Assembly (NCBI RefSeq): GCF_947258575.1
Contig: NZ_CAMYIV010000004.1
Coordinates: 248,001 to 312,000, forward strand
DNA: 64,000 nt
From: an uncultured Alcanivorax sp.
GTDB taxonomy: Bacteria > Pseudomonadota > Gammaproteobacteria > Pseudomonadales > Alcanivoracaceae
Direction of reading: 5' to 3'
A program made the translations under genes and the position numbers. Below the pieces are notes generated by a model, which ran no database searches, was not told where the DNA came from, and was given only the letters and a program-made list of their open reading frames with translations. Below, piece after piece: positions 56,510-64,000 of the stretch; within the stretch, counting starts at the first letter, position 1, and each line of letters starts with the position of its first letter.

Positions 56510-57547
56510 ATGGCGGCCACGGACGACCAGCCCAATTCAAGCTTCCTGCCCGACTTGTGCAGCACCCGCGCGGTGCTGGTAGTGGTTGTCGTGGCAGAGC
56601 TAATGGCTCTGGTGATCAACCTGGTGGCCACCTATTACAGCGATTTCAGCATGGGCAGGCTGGCGATCACCTCACTGTTTGTGCAATGGGTGGGGCTCAC
56701 CTCGGCGGCGCTGGTCTGCCAACTACGTCCCAGGCTAAATCGCCTGGCGCCATCCGTGGCAGCCGTGGCAGTGGTCTTGCTGGTGGTGGTCGACACCCTG
56801 GTGTTCAGCGTGGTGGCTGCCCTGGTGATGAGCTGGGTGACCGGGACCCTGATGCCGGGCTCCCTGTGGTCCATGGAAATTCTGGTCAACGGCCTGATCG
56901 CTGCCATTATTGCCGGCCTGGTGATGCGCTATTTCTATGTGCAGGAGCAGCTTCGCCAGAAGGGGCAGGCGGAATTGCAGGCGCGAATACAGGCCCTGCA
57001 ATCGCGGATTCGCCCGCATTTCCTGTTTAATTCCATGAACATCATTGCCAGCCTCATTGCGGTGGATCCGGATACGGCCGAGAAAGTGGTGGAGGATCTC
57101 TCTGTGCTGTTCAGGGCCAGCCTGAAGAATATCGGCAATGAGGTCTCTCTGGATGAGGAACTGGAGCTGTGTCGACGCTATATTCATATTGAGCAATTGC
57201 GCATGGGCGAGCGTCTGCAGGTGGAATGGGACATCCGCGTAGAGGCAAAAAGCGTGATGATTCCGCTGTTAACCTTGCAACCCTTGCTCGAAAATGCCAT
57301 TTATCATGGCATACAGCCATTAGCTGCGGGCGGCGTGGTGACGATCCGGGCCCTGGCAGAACATGGCGAGCTGGTATTATCGGTGAGTAACCCCAAGCCG
57401 GAAGGCGACGGGCACCACAACGGCAACCGAATGGCGCTGGAGAATATTCGTCATCGACTGGAAGCGTTGTATGGTGATGAGGTGGCGGTGGAATCACGGC
57501 CGCAACAAAAAGAATACGAAATCGAAATCCGATATCCGCTGCAATAA
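56510..57547 (+). CDS. algZ: LytS-type sensor histidine kinase AlgZ (FimS)
   Basis: The 345-residue kinase has four predicted membrane helices, then the unusual kinase block [20 protein letters not shown] with the phospho-acceptor His, and an ATPase region with [15 protein letters not shown]. This is the His_kinase (LytS) family. With algR it forms the AlgZR system that controls surface and alginate functions in Pseudomonas. The targets here are unknown. algR starts 15 bp downstream. Confidence 0.94.
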   Translation: MAATDDQPNSSFLPDLCSTRAVLVVVVVAELMALVINLVATYYSDFSMGRLAITSLFVQWVGLTSAALVCQLRPRLNRLAPSVAAVAVVLLVVVDTLVFSVVAALVMSWVTGTLMPGSLWSMEILVNGLIAAIIAGLVMRYFYVQEQLRQKGQAELQARIQALQSRIRPHFLFNSMNIIASLIAVDPDTAEKVVEDLSVLFRASLKNIGNEVSLDEELELCRRYIHIEQLRMGERLQVEWDIRVEAKSVMIPLLTLQPLLENAIYHGIQPLAAGGVVTIRALAEHGELVLSVSNPKPEGDGHHNGNRMALENIRHRLEALYGDEVAVESRPQQKEYEIEIRYPLQ

Positions 57548-57562
57548 AAAAGGATGGGAATT

Positions 57563-58303
57563 ATGCGGGTGCTTGTGTGCGACGACGAACAACTGGCTCG
57601 GGACCGGCTGAAGCGGCTGGTAGAGAAAACCGAGGGTGTTGAAGTGGTGGCAGAAGCGGCCAACGGCCGCGAGGCTGTGGATCAGGCTCAAATCAGCAGA
57701 CCAGACGTGATCCTGATGGATATTCGCATGCCGGAAATGGACGGTATGGAAGCCGCCGAGCATCTCAGCAAGATGGATAATCCCCCGGCGCTGATCTTCT
57801 GTACCGCCTATGACGAACATGCCCTGCAGGCTTTCAAGGTCCATGCGGTGGATTATCTGCTCAAGCCGGTCAGTGCCGATGATCTGGCCACGGCACTGGG
57901 CAAGGCCCGGACCCTGAATCGGGTGCAGCTGGCGGAAATCGGCAGGGACGTTAGTGAAGAAAAACCGCGCCGGCGTGGGCATATCAGTGCTCGTACCCAC
58001 CGGGGTCTGGAGCTGGTGCCGGTGGATGAGGTGCGTTATTTCCTGGCTGACCAGAAATACGTCACCGTCTGCTCCGGCGAGGGCGAAGTGCTGATCGATG
58101 AAACTCTCAAGGAGCTGGAGACCGAATTCGGTGACCAGTTCGTGCGTATTCACCGCAATGCCCTGGTGGCGTTGAAGTTTATCGAGGGTATGGAGATGGC
58201 CACCGCCGGCCACCACCAGGTACGCCTGCGCGGCATTGATGAAAGGCTCACTGTCAGCCGCCGTCATGTGGCCGGCTTGCGCCGGGTGCTGCAGAATCTG
58301 TAG
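57563..58303 (+). CDS. algR: LytTR response regulator AlgR
   Basis: The 246-residue regulator has a receiver domain (RVLVCDDEQLARDRL, phospho-Asp in VILMDIRMPEMDG, then FCTAYDEHALQAF, DYLLKPV) and a LytTR DNA-binding domain (GLELVPVDEVRYFLADQKYV, FVRIHRNALVALKFIEG). The ATG at 57563 has GGGAATT upstream and matches AlgR orthologues; the ATG at 57554 lacks a usable site. Confidence 0.95.
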   Translation: MRVLVCDDEQLARDRLKRLVEKTEGVEVVAEAANGREAVDQAQISRPDVILMDIRMPEMDGMEAAEHLSKMDNPPALIFCTAYDEHALQAFKVHAVDYLLKPVSADDLATALGKARTLNRVQLAEIGRDVSEEKPRRRGHISARTHRGLELVPVDEVRYFLADQKYVTVCSGEGEVLIDETLKELETEFGDQFVRIHRNALVALKFIEGMEMATAGHHQVRLRGIDERLTVSRRHVAGLRRVLQNL

Positions 58304-58386
58304 TCGTTAACAGAGGTTCATCGGCATGCTAGCCTTGGATCTCTCTATGTTCCCAGCAATCCAATAACAAGAACAGGAAACCTGCC

Positions 58387-58698
58387 ATGAAAAAGCTTCT
58401 TCTTCTGCTGGTCAGCGCCGCAGCGCTGAGCGGCTGTGCCTCCGCTACCATGCCGGTCACCGGTCTGCTTTACGGCAACGTGAAGGCGCCGCTCACCGCC
58501 ACCGCTTCCACCGAGAAACCCACCCGGGTTGGCCGAGCCAGTACCCGTTCGATTCTCGGCATCATTGCCTCCGGCGATGCCAGCATCCAGACCGCCGCCC
58601 GTAACGGCGGCATCACCGAAATCCATCATGTGGACTACGAGTCCCAGAACTTCTTCGGCGTGCTGGCGGAGTTTACCGTGGTGGTTTACGGCAACTGA
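58387..58698 (+). CDS. TRL-like lipoprotein
   Basis: The 103-residue protein has a lipobox ALSGC (Cys18) and a small Gly/Ala-rich domain, TPTRVGRAST-like (KPTRVGRASTRSILGIIASG) with DASIQTAARNGGITEIHHVD and a hydrophobic last strand, FTVVVYGN. This matches the TRL-like family found in single or tandem copies near outer-membrane genes. The function is unknown. It has its own start region after algR. Confidence 0.82.
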   Translation: MKKLLLLLVSAAALSGCASATMPVTGLLYGNVKAPLTATASTEKPTRVGRASTRSILGIIASGDASIQTAARNGGITEIHHVDYESQNFFGVLAEFTVVVYGN

Positions 58699-58705
58699 AA
58701 AGACC

Positions 58706-58877
58706 AGCTACAAGCGTCAAGCTGCAAGCTGCAAGCTGCAAGCTACAACGCGGCTTAGAGCTTTGTCTTTTTTCAAACATTGGGGCCGCGTCCAGAGTCT
58801 GGGCGCGGCCCCTGTCGTTTAAAACCGCAACAATCTGGCCGTCGTGTTGAAGCTTGCGGCTTGCAGCTTGAAGCTTC
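58706..58877. repeat. Pair of opposed heptamer arrays around a GC-rich hairpin
   Basis: Six plus-strand units (AGCTACA, AGCGTCA, AGCTGCA x3, AGCTACA) run at 58706-58747. Four minus-strand units (AGCTTCA, AGCTGCA, AGCCGCA, AGCTTCA) run at 58877-58850. Between them GGGGCCGCGTCCAGA and TGGGCGCGGCCCC form a strong hairpin at 58782-58812. It fills most of the 227-bp gap before hemC. Confidence 0.83.
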
Positions 58878-58925
58878 TTTACCTGATAGACTGACGGCCT
58901 TAATTCACAGTCATCAGGATGCCCC

Positions 58926-59858
58926 ATGTCCCGCGAAGTCTTGCGTATCGCCACCCGTTCCAGCCCCCTTGCCATCTGGCAGGCGGAATACGTTCAGCAG
59001 CGTCTGGAAGGTTTACACGAGGGGCTGAGCGTGGAGCTGGTGCGGATCAAGACCCAGGGGGACAAGATTCTCGATACCCCGCTGGCCAAGATTGGCGGCA
59101 AGGGCCTGTTCGTGAAGGAGCTGGAAGAGGCGATCATGGACGGCCGTGCGGATATTGCCGTGCATTCCATGAAGGATGTGCCCATGGAATTACCGGAAGG
59201 CTTTGCGCTGCCGGTGATCTGTGAGCGGGAAGATCCTCGTGATGCCTTCGTTTCCAATCACCATGACAGCCTGTCTGCTCTGCCACATGGTGCCTGTGTG
59301 GGGACGTCCAGCCTGCGCCGTCAGGCCCAGGTACAGGCCAATCGTCCGGACCTGGTGGTGAAAAGCCTGCGCGGTAATGTGCAGACCCGCCTGGGTAAGC
59401 TGGATGCCGGCGAGTTCGACGCCATTATCCTCGCCGCTGCCGGTCTCAAGCGGCTGGAGATGCACGAGCGGATCCGTTATGAAATGCCGCCGGAGGAATC
59501 CCTGCCGGCGGTGGGGCAGGGTGCGGTCGGCATCGAATGCCGCGAAGGCGATGAGCGCACCATCGCACTGCTGAGTCCGCTCAGCGATGTGGATACCTGG
59601 GACCGGGTAGTGGCGGAACGGGCCATGAATCGGCGCCTGGAAGGCGGCTGCCAGGTGCCCATCGCCGGCTTTGCCCTGCTGGAAGATGATCAGCTCTGGT
59701 TGCGTGGTCTGGTCGCCGAGGAAAACGGCAAACAGGTGCTCCGCGCAGAAGGGCGCGCCCCGCGCGAGCGCGGTGCCGAACTGGGTGTGGAGATTGCCGA
59801 GCAACTGCTGGCCCAGGGGGCGGATGTCATTCTCAAGGCGCTCTACGAGCGGGGCTGA
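58926..59858 (+). CDS. hemC: Porphobilinogen deaminase HemC
   Basis: HemC polymerises four porphobilinogens into hydroxymethylbilane. The 310-residue enzyme starts [20 protein letters not shown] and has [47 protein letters not shown], and the cofactor-attachment Cys in [14 protein letters not shown]. It is first in a hemC-hemD-hemX-hemY cluster. A TAGACT -10 lies about 38 bp upstream. Confidence 0.98.
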   Translation: MSREVLRIATRSSPLAIWQAEYVQQRLEGLHEGLSVELVRIKTQGDKILDTPLAKIGGKGLFVKELEEAIMDGRADIAVHSMKDVPMELPEGFALPVICEREDPRDAFVSNHHDSLSALPHGACVGTSSLRRQAQVQANRPDLVVKSLRGNVQTRLGKLDAGEFDAIILAAAGLKRLEMHERIRYEMPPEESLPAVGQGAVGIECREGDERTIALLSPLSDVDTWDRVVAERAMNRRLEGGCQVPIAGFALLEDDQLWLRGLVAEENGKQVLRAEGRAPRERGAELGVEIAEQLLAQGADVILKALYERG

Positions 59859-59863
59859 TTATC

Positions 59864-60562
59864 ATGCAGGTGCTGGTCACCCGTCCCCTGGGGCAGCAGC
59901 AGGCGTTAATGGATGCTCTGCATGATGCCGGGTATCAGCCGCTCCACAGCCCGGCCCTGCATATCGAGCCGCTGCCGGTCAGCGATGCCAGCCGCCGGGT
60001 TCTCATGGATCTGGACCTGTTCCACGCCGTTTTCTTCGCCAGCAGTAATGCCGCCCGCCTGGCCCTGGCTGCCATGGCGGATATCTGGCCCCAATGGCCG
60101 GTGGGCGTCAACTGGCTGGCGGTGGGCAAGGCCACTGCGGCAGAAATTACCCGCTGGCATCTGCAGCCCACCGTTCCCGACGGTGGTTTCAATTCCGAAG
60201 CGGTGCTATCGCTGCCCTGTCTGCAGCAACTGACGGAAAAGAAAGTGTTGCTGTGCCGTGGCGAAAGCGGTCGGGAATTGCTGGCACAGACTCTTGCCGA
60301 GCGAGGAGCGGAAGTTGTCACCCTGCCGTTCTACCGTCGTTTGCCCAACCCGGCGTTTCATTGCCCGGCGCAATTTGACTGGATCATGGTGACCAGTGTG
60401 GAAAGCTGGCAGGCGATCAGCGGAAAAATCCCCGCTGGCGCTGGAATAGTGGCTGCAGGAGAGCGAGTGGCTGCACATATTCGTGCGCAACATACCGGAC
60501 CAATGCGAGTGGCGGTCAGTGCCCACGATGAAGACATGCTGGCCGCGCTGACCTCCGTTTGA
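59864..60562 (+). CDS. hemD: Uroporphyrinogen-III synthase HemD
   Basis: The 232-residue protein follows hemC by 5 bp and shows the weakly conserved HemD pattern: VLVTRPLGQQQALMDALHDA, FFASSNAARLAL, VGKATAAEI, LLCRGESGRELLAQTLAERG, and VTSVESWQAIS. It closes and inverts ring D of hydroxymethylbilane to uroporphyrinogen III. Assignment rests partly on position. Confidence 0.93.
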   Translation: MQVLVTRPLGQQQALMDALHDAGYQPLHSPALHIEPLPVSDASRRVLMDLDLFHAVFFASSNAARLALAAMADIWPQWPVGVNWLAVGKATAAEITRWHLQPTVPDGGFNSEAVLSLPCLQQLTEKKVLLCRGESGRELLAQTLAERGAEVVTLPFYRRLPNPAFHCPAQFDWIMVTSVESWQAISGKIPAGAGIVAAGERVAAHIRAQHTGPMRVAVSAHDEDMLAALTSV

Positions 60563-60738
60563 AGAACGTGCATAGTCGATCTCTTTTTCGTTCCCTTGCG
60601 GGGGCGGAGCAAAGAACGGACCTTTCATATCGCGAAGGTAGTGTTTTGTAATCCATCTCGCGATTTCATGCCCTGTTTGCCCCTCCTATTACATTGTTTA
60701 ATGGACACTCAGCGCAGCCCCAATTAAGGTTTTCGCTG

Positions 60739-61007
60739 AGAGCCTATTTAAGATCTATACGCAGCCGCGCCGGAATCTATTTTTTTTGGGCGGGCCGTGA
60801 ATGTGATTGTGTGGTGCAATCGTTTGATATAAGCAAGCGCATTCACGGGCTGGCGGTAAAAGGGCGCGGCCCTTCGGGTTGCCGCTGAAAATGGCGCCAT
60901 GCGGTGTTGTGAAACTTGAACTTGACCCGTCAGGCCCTGCGGTTCACGCCTTGCCTGGCGCCATTTTCAGCGGCAACGCGGCTGCGTATAGATCTTAAAT
61001 AGGCTCT
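60739..61007. mobile_element. MITE-like element with 31-bp perfect terminal inverted repeats
   Basis: A 269-bp element lies in the hemD-hemX gap. Its ends, AGAGCCTATTTAAGATCTAT continuing ACGCAGCCGCG, are perfect 31-bp inverted repeats (60739-60769 and 60977-61007). A second perfect 21-bp inverted repeat, TTGCCGCTGAAAATGGCGCC plus A, lies at 60879-60899 and 60956-60976. On the right the two repeats abut; on the left 109 bp separates them, which suggests a nested insertion. No open frame and no clear target-site duplication was seen. The whole 493-bp gap 60563-61055 contains no gene. Confidence 0.75.
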
Positions 61008-61055
61008 ACGGATCGCCCGTTTGGGGGTGCCAGATAATCAGAACATGGAGCTGAC

Positions 61056-62021
61056 ATGACGCAGGAACGTCTTTATTCCCGCCAGACAGGCAAGAGCGTC
61101 TGGGTTGTACTGGTGGTGTTGGTGGTTCTGGCGGCCCTGGGGGCCGGTGGCTGGTGGGGCTGGCAACAGTTCCAGCAGATGCAGAAAGAAAAAGCCGGTC
61201 TTGCCGGTCAGATCAGCGAATTGAAAGCGGCCATGGCCAGCCAACGCAGTGACGTGCAGGGCGCGTTGTCTTCCTTCGAGAAAAAACAGGCGGAGCTGTC
61301 CGCCCGTATGGTCAAGGATCGCGCCGTGCTCAGCGATATGCAGAGTGGTGGGCAGACACTGTGGCTGGTTAATGAAGCCCGGGCACTGGCCAGCCTGGCC
61401 AGCCAGCGACTGCTGCTGACCCAGGATGCCTCTGCCGCGCGGCGACTGTTGAAAGCCGCGGATGAAACCCTGGCCCGTCTTGATGATCCCAAAGTACTGC
61501 CGGCCCGTCAGGCTCTGGCCATGGACATGGAAAAACTCAGCGGTGCCGGTCAGGTGGATGTGCAAGGCATGGTGCTGCGCCTGGGCGCCCTGCGTCAGAT
61601 TACCGCTGAGCTGGCGGTGCCGGTGGAGGAAGCCCCTCCCGAGCGGGATTTACCTGAAGTGAATCAGCCCTGGTGGCAAGACGTGCTCGACCGCCTGCCG
61701 ATCAACGTGCGTCATCACGAAGGGGCCGTGCCCTTGCCGTTGTCTGCCGAGCAGGCGTCGCTGGTGCGGCTGACCCTGGATGGCAGTCTGCAGCAGGCGC
61801 AGCTGGCGCTGATGCAAGGACGTGCCAAGGCCTACCAGCAGGCGCTGGATAATGCGAGCACGACGCTGGCGCAGTGGTTCCGTGAGGATGAGCCGCGGGC
61901 CGCGCAAATGCGCAAGGCGCTGAAAGAGCTGGGTGGCAGCAGTGTGGCCCAGGCCCTGCCGGATATTGGCGCGGGTCTGGCTGCCATTGAAGAGTTGAAA
62001 CGCAAGGAGGGCGGTGCATGA
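61056..62021 (+). CDS. hemX: HemX (putative uroporphyrinogen-III C-methyltransferase-like membrane protein)
   Basis: The 321-residue protein has one N-terminal membrane helix (VWVVLVVLVVLAALGAGGWW), then a coiled-coil region (QMQKEKAGLAGQISELKAAM) and a helical periplasmic domain with LWLVNEARALASLASQRLLL and WWQDVLDRLP. This is HemX of the hemCDXY cluster. Its name implies methyltransferase activity, but no SAM motif is visible, and a scaffold role is more likely. It overlaps hemY by 4 bp. The MITE-like element separates it from hemD. Confidence 0.92.
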   Translation: MTQERLYSRQTGKSVWVVLVVLVVLAALGAGGWWGWQQFQQMQKEKAGLAGQISELKAAMASQRSDVQGALSSFEKKQAELSARMVKDRAVLSDMQSGGQTLWLVNEARALASLASQRLLLTQDASAARRLLKAADETLARLDDPKVLPARQALAMDMEKLSGAGQVDVQGMVLRLGALRQITAELAVPVEEAPPERDLPEVNQPWWQDVLDRLPINVRHHEGAVPLPLSAEQASLVRLTLDGSLQQAQLALMQGRAKAYQQALDNASTTLAQWFREDEPRAAQMRKALKELGGSSVAQALPDIGAGLAAIEELKRKEGGA

Positions 62022-63247
62022 AAAAAGTCGCCCTGCTGATCGTCATCGCCCTGGTTGCCGCATTGGCACTGGGGCGCTGGATGGCGGCGGATTCCGGCTA
62101 TGTGCTGGTGATCCGCGATGATTTCTCCCTGGATACCACCCTGGGCTTTGTGGTGCTGGCGGCACTGCTGGCGGTGGTAGCCATTGTTGTGCTTACCCTG
62201 CTCGGCAATGCTGCCTGGAATGTGCTGGAGCCGGTGCGCGCTACCCGTCGCTGGAAAAAGGCGGTGGCGGCCCGGCGCCTGCGCAGTGGTCTTCTGCAAC
62301 TGGTGGATGGCGAACAGGAAAAGGCCGAGCGGCTGCTGGTTGCCGCCGGTGAAGACGGCGACTGGCCCCTGCTGGCCTGGCTGCTGGCCGCGGAAGCGGC
62401 CCAGGAACAGGAGAATGTGGAGGCCAGCCAGCGCTATCTGGAAAATGCCAGTAGCGACCGCCGTGGCCGGCTGGTAGCCGGGCTGATGAAGGCCCGCTTT
62501 GCCCTGGACGATGGCTACCCGGAACAGGCTCGCCAGGAACTCAAGGTGCTGGCGGACCTGGCGCCACGTAACAAGCGCATCCTGCGTACCTATGCGCAAG
62601 TGCTGGAAAGCCAGAAGGACTGGCCGGCCCTGTGCGCCTTGATGCCGCGCCTCAAGCGCGCCTTCGGGGAGGGCAAGGAATCCCGTCGTGAACGCCGCGC
62701 CTGGTTGGCCCTGCTGCAGGAAACCGCGCGCAAGCCCGGCTTCAATGATGCGGACAGCCGCCGCGAGGAGCTACGCAAGCTGTGGAAGGATGTGCCGGTT
62801 CAGCTGAAGAGTGATCCTGCCATGGTGGCCCGCTATACCGGTTTCCTGGCCCAGCTGGGTGGTGGTAAGGGGGCCTTGAATCTGGTCCGTGAGCAGTTGG
62901 CTCAACAGTGGGACGATCGGCTGCCGCCGGTACTGGAAGCTATCGACGATATGTCTCCGGATGATTTGCTACAGGTGCTGGAAGGTTGGCTGGCAGAGCG
63001 ACCAGGTAATGCGGCGGTACTGATTACCTCGGGTCGGGTGGCTCTCAAGGCCCGTCTGTGGGGCAAGGCCCAGGGTTTCTTCGAGGCCGCCGCGAACTCC
63101 AGCCAGAGCGCGACAGCCCTGGCAGAGTTGTCACGCTTGTATCAGGCGCTGGGAGATACCAGCAAGGCGCAGAAGGCCTTTGAGCGGCGCCTGCAGCAAC
63201 TGGAAGGGCAGTTGCCCGCATTGCCGATGCCGGAGAAATCGTTGTAG
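62018..63247 (+). CDS. hemY: HemY-like TPR membrane protein
   Basis: The 409-residue protein has two N-terminal membrane helices (LLIVIALVAALALGRWMAAD and LGFVVLAALLAVVAIVVLTL), then tetratricopeptide-like repeats (KKAVAARRLRSGLLQLVDGE, FALDDGYPEQARQELKVLAD). It is the usual last gene of the hemCDXY cluster. A role in late heme synthesis is assumed from position in many species. It is not the HemY of Gram-positive protoporphyrinogen oxidation. A strong terminator follows. Confidence 0.93.
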   Translation: MKKVALLIVIALVAALALGRWMAADSGYVLVIRDDFSLDTTLGFVVLAALLAVVAIVVLTLLGNAAWNVLEPVRATRRWKKAVAARRLRSGLLQLVDGEQEKAERLLVAAGEDGDWPLLAWLLAAEAAQEQENVEASQRYLENASSDRRGRLVAGLMKARFALDDGYPEQARQELKVLADLAPRNKRILRTYAQVLESQKDWPALCALMPRLKRAFGEGKESRRERRAWLALLQETARKPGFNDADSRREELRKLWKDVPVQLKSDPAMVARYTGFLAQLGGGKGALNLVREQLAQQWDDRLPPVLEAIDDMSPDDLLQVLEGWLAERPGNAAVLITSGRVALKARLWGKAQGFFEAAANSSQSATALAELSRLYQALGDTSKAQKAFERRLQQLEGQLPALPMPEKSL

Positions 63248-63267
63248 AACGGTATTGGCAAACGAAA

Positions 63268-63312
63268 ACCAAAAGGCCGCGCCCGGGAATCCCGGCGCGG
63301 CCTTTTGGTTTT
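63268..63312 (+). terminator. Strong intrinsic terminator after hemY
   Basis: AACCAAAAGGCCGCGCC and GGCGCGGCCTTTTGGTT pair along 17 bp around a short loop. The stem ends in TTTTGGTTTT on the plus strand. Confidence 0.9.
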
Positions 63313-63366
63313 GTAGGGTGGATTAGCCTACGGCGTAATCCACAATCCTTCCCTTTGCCGATGACG
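63313..63366. repeat. Half copy of the GTAGGGTGGATTAG element
   Basis: GTAGGGTGGATTAGCCTACG continuing GCGTAATCCACAATCCTTCC and CTTTGCCG matches, in reverse orientation, the right half of the copy at 43817-43975. No second arm was found before pqiC. Confidence 0.8.
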
Positions 63367-63407
63367 CCCGGGACATCAACGTGTGATACCCGTTTGCGGC
63401 CCGGCGT

Positions 63408-63935
63408 TTATTTCAGAGCCTGGGTGATGGTTTGTGTGCTTTCCTGCCAGCCGCGATCCAGGGCTTCAACCAGAGCTGCGTACCCCTCGCCGTTGATGGG
63501 CCCCTGCCAGTCAATGTGTCCCTGCCGGTTTTGTTCTTCCGAGGTGAACTGCCAGGTGCCGCTGATCATGGCCATGTCACCCTCATCGCTCTGCACGCCC
63601 TGAAAGCGGCTCAGTTGCAGATCCAGTTTCCCCTGTTCCGGCAGTGTGGTCTGGCTTGCCAGGGTGGCTGCCAGTGCTCGCTGCAATTGCGAGCCCAGTG
63701 GCTCCGCCCAGCGATGCTGGCGGGCCACGTGCAGTTCGGTATCGCTCAGCTGCAGCACAATGCCACCCTGGTCCAGATAGTTGGCCAGGGTTACGCGAAT
63801 CTGTAATGGGCTATGGCCGCTGTGGCTGGCGCCGGGTAGCAGGTAGTCCGGCGCGGGAGCCGGTGGCGTCTGGCTGCAGGCGCTCAGCCACGCCATCAGG
63901 GTAATCAGCAGGCCGGAAATGAAGAAGGATTTCAT
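63408..63935 (-). CDS. pqiC: PqiC-like outer-membrane lipoprotein
   Basis: The 175-residue protein has a lipobox WLSAC (Cys20) and the PqiC/YmbA pattern: DYLLPGA after the signal, LQIRVTLANYLDQGGIVLQL, LDLQLSRFQGV, and a helical C-terminus. It partners with the MCE protein PqiB in lipid transport between membranes. The pqiB end overlaps its start by 3 bases. Confidence 0.9.
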   Translation of the reverse strand: MKSFFISGLLITLMAWLSACSQTPPAPAPDYLLPGASHSGHSPLQIRVTLANYLDQGGIVLQLSDTELHVARQHRWAEPLGSQLQRALAATLASQTTLPEQGKLDLQLSRFQGVQSDEGDMAMISGTWQFTSEEQNRQGHIDWQGPINGEGYAALVEALDRGWQESTQTITQALK

Positions 63936-64000
63936 TGGCGTGAGCCTCTGGGTTGCGGATCGGGGGCCGGCTGGCGCTGGAAGATCAGTGCATTGGGTTG
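63932..64000 (-). CDS. pqiB: PqiB MCE-domain protein, C-terminal end only
   Basis: The last 22 residues of a minus-strand gene enter from the window edge: QPNALIFQRQPAPDPQPRGS then RQ and TGA. NALIF is the usual end block of PqiB. The stop overlaps the pqiC start (ATGA). Assignment depends on this overlap and on pqiC. Confidence 0.7.
   Translation of the reverse strand, partial: QPNALIFQRQPAPDPQPRGSRQ

Noticed and set aside
58706-58877. CRISPR-like short repeats
   Set aside because: Units are 7 bp, directly adjacent with no spacers, and two groups face each other. No cas gene is present.

Overview
This is a GC-rich chromosomal window from a gammaproteobacterium. The order rppH-ptsP ... TauE/SafE-lgt-thyA-folA and the order lptM-lysA / dapF-DUF484-xerC-HAD / argH-algZ-algR-hemC-hemD-hemX-hemY match blocks found in Pseudomonas and its relatives. 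The mix of a Fur/HemP iron module, a copper-resistance cluster and dense intergenic palindromes fits a marine, Alcanivorax-like member of that group. The genus is an inference; there is no rRNA in the window.

Layout. Positions 1-10.0 kb hold a cobalamin regulon with two divergent arms around a cobalamin riboswitch. The minus arm is btuB, a predicted beta-propeller lipoprotein, cobT and a CobC-type phosphatase that runs off the left edge. The plus arm is btuF-btuC-btuD-cobO-cobQ. The riboswitch and a terminator-type expression platform lie only on the btuB side. From 10.0 to 14.5 kb come single housekeeping genes: a methyltransferase, a periplasmic binding protein, a SlyD-like isomerase, moaA and a beta-carbonic anhydrase. 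From 14.6 to 22.7 kb is a copper cluster with two transcription units, copL-copA-copB and a Cu-ATPase, methyltransferase, cupredoxin and DUF411 operon. Each starts at a CueR-type promoter with a 21-bp dyad.

From 22.9 to 30.3 kb come an outer-membrane protein, an imelysin-like lipoprotein, a HAD phosphatase, rppH, ptsP, a P-loop protein and an M20 peptidase. From 30.5 to 38.1 kb lies an accessory island on the minus strand that reads as an orphan type VI secretion cargo module. In transcription order it has a small spike/adaptor-like protein, a ketoacyl-synthase-like protein, a PAAR-like DUF4150 protein, a 1115-residue effector with a hydrophobic domain, and two tandem paralogous membrane proteins that are the likely immunity proteins. 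It sits inside an otherwise conserved ptsP-to-thyA neighbourhood.

From 38.2 to 64 kb the window returns to core genes: NRDE, TauE/SafE, lgt-thyA-folA, OsmC, YciC, a Fur-controlled hemP and an HmuS-like protein, yqcC, yigB-xerC-DUF484-dapF, rlmJ and nhaC on the opposite strand, lysA-lptM, argH, algZ-algR, hemCDXY and the end of a pqiBC operon. The lysA-dapF pair, usually adjacent, is split by rlmJ-nhaC.

Intergenic space is crowded with repeats of several families: GTAGGAGC palindromes, a ~155-bp element bounded by GTAGGGTGGATTAG arms (two full copies and one half copy), heptamer arrays, and one MITE-like element with 31-bp perfect terminal inverted repeats. I saw no tRNA, rRNA, CRISPR array or transposase gene.
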